DNA of 35,504 nucleotides from Paraglaciecola sp. MB-3u-78 (lineage in GTDB: Bacteria > Pseudomonadota > Gammaproteobacteria > Enterobacterales > Alteromonadaceae). Shown here in pieces: positions 1-6,592 of the stretch. The DNA lies in contig NZ_PJCF01000016.1 in the NCBI RefSeq assembly GCF_002835935.1, positions 1 to 35,504 of the forward strand. Reading direction: 5' to 3'. The first letter of the stretch is position 1. Each line of letters begins with the position of its first letter. The notes beneath the pieces are model-generated. The model worked only from the letters and a program-made list of their open reading frames with translations. It was not told the origin of the DNA and did no database searches. Made by a program: the position numbers and the translations under genes.

Positions 1-24
1 ACTTGACCGGAGAGGGCTAATGAG
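1..24 (+). mobile_element. Right end of a second IS1111-like element (partial)
   Basis: The first 24 bases are identical to the last 24 or so bases of the IS110/IS1111 element that ends at 18599. They include the subterminal inverted repeat GGAGAGGGCTA at 9-19. The identity stops at TGACCCC, exactly where the complete copy also meets its target. This is therefore the right end of another copy whose body lies upstream of the window. The call rests on sequence identity alone. Confidence 0.75.
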
Positions 25-25
25 T

Positions 26-52
26 GACCCCGTTCCGCAAGACCCCGTTCCG
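26..52. repeat. Two direct GACCCCGTTCCG units
   Basis: GACCCCGTTCCG occurs at 26-37 and 41-52, separated by CAA. The TGACCCC core is the one shared by all RAYT-type terminal repeats in this window. The pair looks like a third sequence family of the same kind of terminal repeat, here serving as the insertion target of the IS ending at base 24. Confidence 0.6.
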
Positions 53-54
53 TT

Positions 55-342
55 CTAAAGCCAAACATCTGTATCTTGACCACCTATAATCGCCATGATC
101 TCGATGGTACTTTGGTTTATTCGATAGTAAATTACGTCAGAACGATGTGGGCAGCGTCTATAGCCAGGTCTAATATTGTCAACAGACTGATATATTAAGG
201 GTGATTCTGCAATTTTAAGAAAAGCTTCAAAGAAGCTGTAAAAATATTCATCAGCTTGTTCTTCACCAAACTCCTCATATCCATATTCGTAGATTCTGCG
301 CAAATCTTCTTTTGCTTCGTCCGTTAAGCGATATTTACTCAT
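55..342 (-). CDS. parE: ParE-like toxin (RelE/ParE superfamily)
   Basis: A 95-aa protein with the typical ParE layout: an N-terminal helical hairpin starting YRLTDEAKEDLRRIYEYG, a central SPLIYQSVDNIRPGYRR segment, and a C-terminal strand that reads IMAIIGGQDTDVWL. ParE family toxins poison DNA gyrase or act as ribonucleases; which applies here cannot be told from sequence. The start codon directly follows the parD stop with no gap, so the two are co-transcribed and probably translationally coupled. Length and motifs fit an intact toxin. The gene ends only about 30 bp from the remnant IS end at the window start. Family assignment is good; the exact target is unknown. Confidence 0.85.
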   Translation of the reverse strand: MSKYRLTDEAKEDLRRIYEYGYEEFGEEQADEYFYSFFEAFLKIAESPLIYQSVDNIRPGYRRCPHRSDVIYYRINQSTIEIMAIIGGQDTDVWL

Positions 343-573
343 TTACTTTATAAAATCGGCTTTAAACTCGGCAAGAATTTCATCTGGTGACTGTGAAACG
401 AAGTTACTTTTTTCTGCCTTTGATAGCTTTTGATTTATAAACTCAGCTCGCCTTGCACGTCTTATAAGATCATTAATCAACTCACTCTTATTCGCATAGT
501 CGCCGATGTTTCCAACATGAGAGTTGAGCCAACTGTTATTGCTTTCCGTCAATGTAACACTTTGTCTAGGCAT
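343..573 (-). CDS. parD: ParD-like ribbon-helix-helix antitoxin
   Basis: A 76-aa protein upstream of the ParE-like toxin. Residues 1-45 (PRQSVTLTESNNSWLNSHV, then YANKSELINDLIRRARR) match a CopG/ParD ribbon-helix-helix DNA-binding fold. The acidic C-terminal tail (PDEILAEFKADFIK) is the usual toxin-binding segment. In this family the antitoxin neutralises the toxin and represses its own promoter. A perfect 14-bp inverted repeat lies 13 bp upstream of the start codon and is a plausible operator. The stop codon abuts the toxin start. Confidence 0.85.
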   Translation of the reverse strand: MPRQSVTLTESNNSWLNSHVGNIGDYANKSELINDLIRRARRAEFINQKLSKAEKSNFVSQSPDEILAEFKADFIK

Positions 574-585
574 TTCTTATTCTCC

Positions 586-621
586 AAATGTGACTGGTGC
601 GATATTACACCAGTCACATTT
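586..621. promoter_or_regulatory. Perfect 14-bp inverted repeat upstream of parD
   Basis: AAATGTGACTGGTG (586-599) and its exact reverse complement (608-621) flank an 8-nt spacer. The palindrome sits immediately upstream of parD on the minus strand, the usual place for the antitoxin operator. Read on the plus strand it is followed by a T-rich run and could instead be a terminator-like or REP-like hairpin. A related sequence, GTGACTGGTGCG followed by TATTCACACCA, occurs at 18451-18472 inside the IS1111-like element, so the motif may not be specific to this operon. Confidence 0.5.
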
Positions 622-636
622 TATTTTCAACGATGA

Positions 637-902
637 AATGCTGGCAACGAAATGCTGGGGTCAAGTCTTGCAAAATGCTGGGGTCAAAATGCTGGGGTCA
701 CAAAATGCTGGGGTCAAGTCTTCACAAAATGCTGGGGTCAAGTCTTAAAATGCTGGGGTCAAGTCTTGAATTTTGTCAAAATGCTGGGGTCAAGTCTTGT
801 AAAATGCTGGGGTCAAGTCTTGAATTTTGTCAAAATGCTGGGGTCAAGTCTTGCAAAATGCTGGGGTCAAGTCTTGTGCAAAATGCTGGGGTCATGCAAA
901 AT
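637..902 (+). repeat. Tandem array of RAYT 5'-end units
   Basis: Eleven units beginning with GCTGGGGTCA start at about 654, 677, 691, 707, 731, 752, 783, 806, 837, 860 and 885. The twelfth, at 903, is the true left end of the RAYT element. A degenerate unit lies near 640. Unit lengths range from 14 to 31 bp. Each unit is the 5' terminus of the element cut off at a different inward point: some stop after GGGGTCA, some after AAGTCTTG, some after AATTTTGTC. The outer edge is constant and the inner edge varies. Open reading frames across the array are a by-product of the periodicity and show no protein features. Confidence 0.85.
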
Positions 903-1833
903 GCTGGGGTCAAGTCTTGAATTTTGCATGTCTCCCTTTTTAAACTATGGTTATTTTATTCATATCTAGTTTAGACGAGAGAAAATATGAGTCGGCCATT
1001 ACGATTAGAGTTTGCCGGTGCGCTTTATCATATTACCTCACGGGGCAACGGTAGAAACTTGATCTATCTTCAGGATGATGATTTTGAGTTGTTTCTGCAG
1101 ATTTTAGCTAACGTGTGTGAGCGCTATAATTGGGTTGTTCACGCGTATTGTTTAATGAGTAACCATTACCACCTTTTAGTTGAGACACCGGATGCCAACC
1201 TTAGTCAGGGGATGCGCCAGTTAAATGGTGTTTTTACGCAATCGATGAATCGTAAACACCACCGAGTAGGGCATTTATTTCAGGGAAGATACAAGGCTAT
1301 TCTGATAGATAAAGATGCTTACCTGCTGGAACTATGCCGCTACATTGTTTTAAACCCTGTGCGAGCCAACATGGTGAACTCGCCTGAGGAATGGCCCTGG
1401 TCTAGCTGGCATTGCATGTTGGGCAACGTTGAGTCGCCTGTATGGTTGTCGACAGATACTTTACTTGTTCAATTTGCTAAAAATCGACAAGATGCGATCC
1501 AAAGCTATATTGACTTTGTTAAATCGGGTATTGGCAAAACCGTTTGGGATACTTTGCAGCATCAGATATTTTTAGGCGATGAGGCTTTTGTTGCAAGGCA
1601 TCAAGCAATGCAAGATGGGTTGGAAGGTGATTTACTCGAAATTCCTTTTAAACAGCGCAGTGCTGCACCATTGCCGCTTGCTGAATACCAAGCTCAAACT
1701 GTTGATAAGCATCAAGCCATCTATAATGCCTACCGCTCTGGTGGCTATACGCAAAAACAAATAGGTGATTATTTTGGCTTACATTATTCTCAAATAAGTC
1801 GCCTTGTTGCAAAATACAAGACTTGACCCCAGC
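903..1833 (+). mobile_element. RAYT element with terminal inverted repeats
   Basis: The left terminus (903-927) and right terminus (1809-1833) are inverted repeats of 25 bp with one mismatch; the outer 17 bp, GCTGGGGTCAAGTCTTG at the left, are perfect. They contain TCAAG-T-CTTGA, itself a small palindrome. Between them lies a 60-bp leader and one transposase gene. The transposase stop codon is inside the right terminal repeat, so its last codons are part of the repeat. Both ends carry tandem partial copies of themselves. Classical IS200/IS605 elements lack such inverted repeats, whereas RAYT genes are usually bracketed by inverted REP sequences. Confidence 0.8.
987..1826 (+). CDS. REP-associated tyrosine transposase (RAYT, Y1 HUH type)
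   Basis: A 279-aa HUH-superfamily single-strand transposase. The HUH motif is HYH in LMSNHYHLLVETP (about residues 58-70). The motif CRYIVLNPVRAN (about residues 117-128) carries the tyrosine that makes the covalent 5'-DNA link in this family. MRQLNGVFTQSMNRKHHRVGH and LFQGRYKA are further RAYT signatures. The C-terminus (GGYTQKQIGDYFGLHYSQIS) is a helix-turn-helix that would bind DNA. GAGAG sits about 8 nt before the ATG. The last codons and the stop lie in the right terminal repeat. The family mobilises or maintains REP-like palindromes; the gene looks intact. No second ORF is present. Confidence 0.92.
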   Translation: MSRPLRLEFAGALYHITSRGNGRNLIYLQDDDFELFLQILANVCERYNWVVHAYCLMSNHYHLLVETPDANLSQGMRQLNGVFTQSMNRKHHRVGHLFQGRYKAILIDKDAYLLELCRYIVLNPVRANMVNSPEEWPWSSWHCMLGNVESPVWLSTDTLLVQFAKNRQDAIQSYIDFVKSGIGKTVWDTLQHQIFLGDEAFVARHQAMQDGLEGDLLEIPFKQRSAAPLPLAEYQAQTVDKHQAIYNAYRSGGYTQKQIGDYFGLHYSQISRLVAKYKT

Positions 1834-2173
1834 CCACCCACTTGCTGAATACCAAGCTCAAACTGTTGATAAGCATCAAGCCATCTATAATGCCTACCGC
1901 TCTGGTGGCTATACGCAAAAACAAATAGGTGATTATTTTGGCTTACATTATTCTCAAATAAGTCGCCTTGTTGCAAAATACAAGACTTGACCCCAGCCCA
2001 CCACTGGTGATTATTTTGGCTTACATTATTCTCAAATAAGTCGCCTTGTTGCAAAATACAAGACTTGACCCCAGCCCACAAAATACAAGACTTGATCCCA
2101 GCCCATTGCATGACCCCAGCCCATACTGTTTGACCCCAGCCCATACACTTTGACCCCAGCCCATACCAGCCCA
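1834..2173 (+). repeat. Nested, progressively shorter copies of the RAYT 3' end
   Basis: After the element's right end (GACCCCAGCCCA at 1825) the same terminus recurs at 1989, 2067, 2094 (as GATCCCA), 2112, 2132 and 2152, with a scrap near 2165. Each copy ends at the same point but starts at a different place inside the transposase gene. The copy ending at 1989 begins about 150 bp back, at the codons for LAEYQAQTVDKHQ. The next carries about 60 bp, the next about 27 bp, and the last four only about 18-20 bp. The coding sequence is duplicated with almost no change, so the events are recent. Copies shorten with distance from the gene. Confidence 0.85.
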
Positions 2174-2307
2174 TAAAGTCGTAAATTAATCGGCTTGCAG
2201 TCCTAAGAGTATTCGCTCCTCAGGGCTGCTTGCGCGACAAACTTGTCATTCGATGATATTGACTATGATTCGGGAACGGCCAAATAATCGAAGTAGCTTA
2301 TCTGCAA

Positions 2308-2823
2308 TTATAATAAGCTAGAGACAACCTGAATACAGGTTTTTATGGGTAGCCACATTTCAAGATGAGAATCATTACCGGGCTCTGCAGTTAAAAAACC
2401 ATACTGCTGATAAAATGGAATAACTTCATGAGTCATAGGATCAACATATAATCCGATAGCTGAAATTTGCTCGGCGACTAACACTGTCCGATAGATAGCA
2501 TCAATTAATAACTTTTCGCCTAAGCGTTGTTTCTGGTTCGAGGAAGCCACAGCAAGACGAGCCAGTTTAACCGCATTGAGTGGGTGTGGATATTTTTTAT
2601 AATTTTTGTGAGCGGGAGGTGTTATTACTGAATATCCTGTCAGAGTGTGATAACCAATGATGTTAGTTGCTTCAGCTGCTTTGCAGGCTACATATGTTTT
2701 TGAAATTTGCTTGGCTGTTTTCTGCCGAGCTTGATGTCGTAAGAACTGATTTAATTCGTCTACTCCACAATCAAACGTTTTGCGATTATGTTGCCGAGTA
2801 ATCTCTTCAATGATTACTGACAT
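2308..2823 (-). CDS. tacT: TacT-like GNAT acetyltransferase toxin
   Basis: A 171-aa GCN5-related N-acetyltransferase. The N-terminus FDCGVDELNQFLRHQARQ and the central VKLARLAVASSNQKQRLGEKLLIDA (acetyl-CoA-binding motif A, usually Q/R-x-x-G-x-G/A; here QRLGEK) are characteristic of TacT/AtaT toxins. The C-terminal AIGLYVDPMTHEVIPFYQQYGF is the conserved Tyr-containing segment. Characterised members acetylate the amino group of aminoacyl-tRNA and halt translation. The gene overlaps the end of the upstream DUF1778 antitoxin by 17 bp, the standard arrangement. The C-terminal tail CIQVVSSLL extends a little beyond the usual end. Confidence 0.9.
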   Translation of the reverse strand: MSVIIEEITRQHNRKTFDCGVDELNQFLRHQARQKTAKQISKTYVACKAAEATNIIGYHTLTGYSVITPPAHKNYKKYPHPLNAVKLARLAVASSNQKQRLGEKLLIDAIYRTVLVAEQISAIGLYVDPMTHEVIPFYQQYGFLTAEPGNDSHLEMWLPIKTCIQVVSSLL

Positions 2824-3100
2824 TCACCGTACTCTTATAGTATTCCGCCGCCTTGAGTAATTTAGCACTCGCTTTTGGTGGGTTCTCTAATGCATTAAAC
2901 AAAGCATCAGCACCTGCCATTGATAAGTTCAAAGATTCAGTTCTTTCAATAACATTGCGAGCTTTCTCCATAGCTGAATCAACTAGAAATTGCGATAATG
3001 TCGCCCCAGAATAATCAGCCGCACGCTGTATTATTTCCTGGATCTCGGCTGAAGTTCGCGCAACTAGACGGGTTTCTTTACGTTCTGCACTGCTAGCCAT
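2807..3100 (-). CDS. tacA: TacA-like DUF1778 antitoxin
   Basis: A 97-aa DUF1778 protein. Residues 5-50 (ERKETRLVARTSAEIQEIIQRAA, then GATLSQFLVDSAMEKA) form a ribbon-helix-helix. The C-terminus is the toxin-wrapping tail, with the usual LFNALENPPKAS segment. It would bind DNA as a dimer, repress its own operon, and neutralise the acetyltransferase encoded next to it by blocking the active site. Upstream (3101-3180) is a short A/T-rich interval followed by decayed RAYT repeats, so the module is bordered on that side by mobile-element DNA. Confidence 0.9.
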   Translation of the reverse strand: MASSAERKETRLVARTSAEIQEIIQRAADYSGATLSQFLVDSAMEKARNVIERTESLNLSMAGADALFNALENPPKASAKLLKAAEYYKSTVNVSNH

Positions 3101-3180
3101 AATTTCACCTCTGTTTTTCGAAAATATTTATAGGCGTCATTATGGCACACACAACCAATATCAGTCAATTTGAACAAAGA

Positions 3181-3450
3181 CCGGGGTCACTCTTGCAAAA
3201 ACAAAAATGCCGGGGTCACATCTTGTATTTTGCCTATCTTCTTTTTTAAACTATGGTTATTTTATTCATATCTAGTTTAGACGAGAGAAGATATGAGTCG
3301 GTCATTACGATTAGAAGTTGCAGGGTAGGTACTCCCTAGCATATGACTTCACAAGGTGATGGCAGAAACTTAATTTATTTTCAGACTTATGATTTTGAGT
3401 TGTTTCTGCAAAATACAAGACTTGATAAGCCCATGACCCCAGCCCAAGAC
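3181..3450 (+). mobile_element. Internally deleted RAYT derivative (MITE-like)
   Basis: Two 5'-type units with CCGGGGTCAC begin at 3181 and about 3210. The leader TTTTTTAAACTATGGTTAT (from 3243) matches the intact element. A degenerate transposase start follows at 3293 (ATGAGTCGG), with an early stop. Sequence then follows the intact gene to TTGTTTCTGCA and jumps straight to AAATACAAGACTTGA and GACCCCAGCCCA, the right terminus. The deletion removes about 700 bp and joins at TGCA, present on both sides in the full-length element. The remnant cannot encode a transposase but keeps both ends. Confidence 0.8.
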
Positions 3451-3696
3451 ACTTGAGTAATAAGGCGCAGCGATTTTTATACCTCGGCGTATGGCAATCC
3501 CTGGCACCTTGCGCTAATCCTTCACGCCAGCTTAGTTGTAGTCGAGACATTTGCCGCCGATTAATTGTTTCGCGGATATGTAGCGGGTGAACTGTTACCC
3601 ATGCATGTTGGGAGCAATCCCTGAGTTATCGCCCTTTTGAGCAAGGCTACTTAGTAGGTATTTGATTTAAAATATTTCGGTGAAAATTACTAATAT

Positions 3697-4491
3697 TTAC
3701 TGGAATAAAATATCCTCAGCATCACATTTATCACAATATAAAGCAATGTCATCTGCGTATAGGCGTTTAACGATCGCAACTAACTCTGGATTATATAGCG
3801 ACTTATGACTAGGGCACTGCCCAGCACGCTTTAATATGGCAATATCAAACGCTTTCATTTCGCTGAAACATCGGTCATTTAACAGCTCATATATATCAAT
3901 ACCATGCGATGTAAGCGAACGAGCATCAACAACATTAAAGTTGATCTTTTCACTTAATATGTGAATTGCGTCACTAAAGTGTTCCAACGCAAAATAATCA
4001 TCATATTGCGTGTATAGTAAAAAATCGCTTTGTGGTTTCCAATGGATGTTAAAGCCCTTCATTGCCGGCACCGCAAGTGATTTTATAAATTGTGTAAATG
4101 TTAAATTATCTAAATCAACCTCATGCCTCAACTGAGCTCGATATAGCCACGCATCAGGCTCTTTAGCGACAAACTTATCTAAAAATACACTCGCTAATCG
4201 CCTGTAAGGACAACGAAGTACCACAAATTTATATTGTGCTTTAGCAGCATCAGCTAAGCTGGGTTTAAATGTTTGGTTATTAGCATGGATCCAATTGCCT
4301 TGCTCAATACCGTCAATACAACCATTTTCAATGGCGACCGATAAACGTAACGTAGAGCATCCATTTTTAGGTATAAAAGTATAAATGGAATTAGTCTTAT
4401 AAATTTCCATTGCATGATTCATCGGGGTTTGATGCAGCGGATTTTGTTGCAAAGGACCATGTGTTTTTGAAGCACTTTTAAATATAGTCAT
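3697..4491 (-). CDS. Sulfotransferase family 2-like protein
   Basis: A 264-aa protein with the carbohydrate sulfotransferase layout (Sulfotransfer_2 type). IPKNGCSTLR (about residues 40-49) is the 5'-phosphosulfate loop that binds PAPS. VVLRCPYRRLASVFLDKFV (about residues 90-108) is the 3'-phosphate-binding segment. The spaced HWKPQSDFL and C-terminal VKRLYADDIALY motifs are typical of bacterial members that act on polysaccharides or cell-surface sugars. There is no signal peptide, so it would be cytoplasmic. It stands alone on the minus strand but is close to a glycosyltransferase and the gmd/fcl genes, which suggests sulfation of a surface glycan. The start is uncertain: a second ATG at residue 27 (MEIYKTN) would also keep all motifs. 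Confidence 0.75.
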   Translation of the reverse strand: MTIFKSASKTHGPLQQNPLHQTPMNHAMEIYKTNSIYTFIPKNGCSTLRLSVAIENGCIDGIEQGNWIHANNQTFKPSLADAAKAQYKFVVLRCPYRRLASVFLDKFVAKEPDAWLYRAQLRHEVDLDNLTFTQFIKSLAVPAMKGFNIHWKPQSDFLLYTQYDDYFALEHFSDAIHILSEKINFNVVDARSLTSHGIDIYELLNDRCFSEMKAFDIAILKRAGQCPSHKSLYNPELVAIVKRLYADDIALYCDKCDAEDILFQ

Positions 4492-4752
4492 AACTGTTTA
4501 TTTACTCGTCAATTAAGTTTAAATTTGATGGCTTATATGTATATTTTCATTTTTACAGTATTACATTACATACTAATGTTATCAGGTAATTTGAATGAAA
4601 TTATCATTTCTATTTCGTCACAGGGTTATCAAGTATATTGTCAGATCACATTCTGCTATTCGGTAAGAGGGCGTTGAGCAAAAATTAGCCAAATCGATAT
4701 GATTGATTGTGGGCCGAACAGCGCAAGAGTTTAATCTACAAAAAATCTGAAA

Positions 4753-4816
4753 TGACGGGGTCTTGTATTTTGCATGTCTCTCTTTTTAAACTATGGTTAT
4801 TTTATTCATATCTAGT
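4753..4816 (+). mobile_element. Solo RAYT 5' end
   Basis: From GACGGGGTCTTG through GCATGTCTCTC to TTTATTCATATCTAGT the sequence matches the left terminus and leader of the intact RAYT element (903-968), then stops abruptly before the start codon. A further degenerate unit (GACGGAGTCAGG) lies at about 4840. In the rest of the interval 4492-4944 nothing coding is visible. Confidence 0.75.
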
Positions 4817-4944
4817 ACCTAAACACAGTGAAAAATAATGACGGAGTCAGGCCTTTGATTTTGCGCTTGAGGTCACCTCGTTCCTTCTCGTTATATCATT
4901 AATCCCTAGAAAGATAGATAATGTGTGCTGTTTTTTGCGCGCTA

Positions 4945-4972
4945 TTGAGAGTGCTTTGTTTTGTGCTATTAT
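4945..4972 (+). promoter_or_regulatory. Promoter of the Phd/RelE-like operon
   Basis: TTGAGA (4945-4950) and TATTAT (4967-4972) are separated by 16 bp and lie 30 bp upstream of the antitoxin start. This is close to a sigma-70 consensus. Position and spacing are the evidence; no transcript data are available. Confidence 0.55.
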
Positions 4973-5002
4973 GATTGTGTCGTAATAATAAGGGGAAGGT
5001 TC

Positions 5003-5281
5003 ATGAATTCAATTACTGCCAATGAGTTGAAACGTAATGGTGTTGCGGGTATCGAACGAGTAATGTCACAGAGTCATGAAAGTAGCGTTATGATCGATGT
5101 TAGAGGTAAGACAAAATATGTCATTTTGTCTGCGGATGAGTTTAACCAATATCGTGAATACCAGCTGGATCTTGCAATCTCCGAAGCGGAAGTGAGTTTA
5201 GCTAATGGCAACTATAGTACTATTGACGATATTGATAATTATGCTGAAACGCTAGAGAAAGAGATTAGCAATGGCATTTGA
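5003..5281 (+). CDS. Phd/YefM-family antitoxin
   Basis: A 92-aa protein starting at the ATG at 5003, which has AGGGGAAGG 5 nt upstream; an in-frame upstream start lacks such a site. SITANELKRNGVAGIERVM followed by VMIDVRGKTKYVILSADEFNQYR is the Phd/YefM DNA-binding and dimerisation fold. The C-terminal half is acidic and helical, as in toxin-binding tails. It should repress its own promoter and neutralise the toxin encoded by the next gene, which it overlaps by 11 bp. Confidence 0.85.
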   Translation: MNSITANELKRNGVAGIERVMSQSHESSVMIDVRGKTKYVILSADEFNQYREYQLDLAISEAEVSLANGNYSTIDDIDNYAETLEKEISNGI

Positions 5282-5546
5282 GCTTATTCGCCCAGTCTCT
5301 TATGCGAAACGTGAAAGAAAATTTTTTAAAAAGCATCCTGAGTTAATTAAGCAGTATGTAAAAACATTGAAGTTATTGTCGCTTAATCCAGAGCATCCCT
5401 CTTTGCGGTTACATCCTATCGTTAACAAGAAATGCCATTCTGTCTCTATCAATATGCAGTATCGTTTATTGTTAACGTTAAGAATGTTAGATGATGGAAA
5501 GTTGATACTTATCGATGTTGGTGATCATGATATCTACTCTCATTGA
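5271..5546 (+). CDS. RelE/ParE-superfamily toxin, mRNA-interferase-like
   Basis: A 91-aa basic protein following a Phd-type antitoxin with an 11-bp overlap. KHPELIKQYVKTLKLLSLNPEHPSLRLHPI, then HSVSINMQYRLLLTL and a C-terminal LILIDVGDHDIYSH, match the RelE/YoeB/YafQ-like fold: a helical pair, then a beta sheet, ending in a DHD-x-x-Y segment. Members of this branch cut mRNA at the ribosome. The paired conserved H and D/Y residues near the C-terminus suggest an active nuclease, but the exact subfamily cannot be fixed by eye. Confidence 0.8.
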   Translation: MAFELIRPVSYAKRERKFFKKHPELIKQYVKTLKLLSLNPEHPSLRLHPIVNKKCHSVSINMQYRLLLTLRMLDDGKLILIDVGDHDIYSH

Positions 5547-5587
5547 AAACGATTACAGCGGGGTCACTCCCGCTCACAGTAACAGCT

Positions 5588-6592
5588 TTATCTGACCGCG
5601 AAAGGCCTTCGTTGTTCTTTCATTGTTATTGGATATTCGTTATGAAAGCTTGCCAGTATTTGTTCCCACCAATAATCTAACGAAAGTCGGTTTAAGGTTT
5701 CCGCTCTAAGATTTGTATCTTCATAAAAGGGTTCGAGAGCTTGTATCCAGTGTCGAAGTTTATCTTTTGTAATACAGTTGCTATTCCAATCTTCAACGAT
5801 AACTGCGGGGAGTTGAGAGTACGAGTCGTCTAATGGGGATGATTTAATGATAGGAATGGTGCCGTTGACGATGGCCATCCATGCTTTTGGTGATGGGTCG
5901 ATCCCACCGCCCTGAACACATAAAATGAATGGATGTCGCCTCACTTGCTGCAAATAGTTGGCATAACTGATTTCTTCGGTGATTACTGTTGAGTATTCAC
6001 TCAAATCTTGCTCACACAAACGAGTTACATGACGCCTTGCGTCCCATTGTTTGCCTATCCTTACACGGTGCGAGCAAAGTACTTTTAGCGCCCTGTCCTT
6101 TAGGCGTGACGATAGCGCGGGCACTTCAATTAGTTCTGACTCTTTGTGCTCGAAAACATAACCTAAAGGTAATGATGTCATTTTTACATGTGTTTCATCC
6201 ACATTCTCTGCAAACCAATGGATGACTCTCTTATCATTTAATATGTTTTTAATTATCTCCTTCTCATCGTGATTAAATGATCTCCACCTAGCGTCAATCT
6301 GGTTAGGCAGGGTGACATCCTCGGAAGCGGTTATTAGTACGAATTTCTGATTTATTCTTGGTAGAATTTCACGGAAAAAGTATAACAGGCCAACAAAAGG
6401 TGCCCGCATAGAAAGAAACACTATACTGGGCTGTTTTAAAAGATTGCCGTGAGTAAACACCTTTTCTGAGTTAGTGTCAGTCATAATGACCCAGTCACAT
6501 CGCGCCGCAATTCCTGTAAGGTTATAAGCCCCCGCCCCAAAGCTTTTTGGGAACAAACGAGTATTTTGGATATGTATTTGTGTTGCTGTCAT
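5588..6592 (-). CDS. Exostosin-like glycosyltransferase (GT47-like)
   Basis: A 334-aa protein. The C-terminal half contains FILCVQGGGIDPSPKAWMAI followed by VNGTIPIIKSSPLDDSYSQLPAVIVEDW. This is the exostosin family signature: a glycine-rich loop, a conserved E/D-type sugar-nucleotide contact region, and a P-L-x-x-x-Y-x-x-L-P-x-V-x-V-x-D-W block. The N-terminal half is variable, as expected for acceptor binding. No signal peptide or membrane segment is seen, so it acts at the cytoplasmic face. A good ribosome site (AGGAAAAC) precedes the ATG. Its position beside gmd and a sulfotransferase points to assembly of a surface polysaccharide; donor and linkage are not predictable. Confidence 0.75.
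   Translation of the reverse strand: MTATQIHIQNTRLFPKSFGAGAYNLTGIAARCDWVIMTDTNSEKVFTHGNLLKQPSIVFLSMRAPFVGLLYFFREILPRINQKFVLITASEDVTLPNQIDARWRSFNHDEKEIIKNILNDKRVIHWFAENVDETHVKMTSLPLGYVFEHKESELIEVPALSSRLKDRALKVLCSHRVRIGKQWDARRHVTRLCEQDLSEYSTVITEEISYANYLQQVRRHPFILCVQGGGIDPSPKAWMAIVNGTIPIIKSSPLDDSYSQLPAVIVEDWNSNCITKDKLRHWIQALEPFYEDTNLRAETLNRLSLDYWWEQILASFHNEYPITMKEQRRPFAVR

Noticed and set aside
637-902. CRISPR array
   Set aside because: Repeats are 14-31 bp, directly abutting, with no unique spacers of regular length and no cas genes. They are partial copies of the adjacent RAYT terminus.
597-969. Plus-strand ORFs of about 100 aa with KMLGSS/KCWGQV repeats
   Set aside because: They arise from translating the tandem DNA repeats in different frames; start sites lack ribosome sites and no protein feature is present.
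1779-2174. Minus-strand ORF of 131 aa
   Set aside because: It is the antisense of the duplicated RAYT 3' end.
3311-3550. Minus-strand ORF of 79 aa after TacA
   Set aside because: Its 3' half lies in the RAYT deletion derivative, the rest has no recognisable motif, and the repeated CAATCCCTG motifs nearby did not resolve into an attC or other known site.
3451-3696. Integron attC site between a toxin-antitoxin module and the sulfotransferase gene
   Set aside because: Inverted-repeat-like pieces are present, but I could not find the paired R/L boxes of an attC, and no integrase is in the window.
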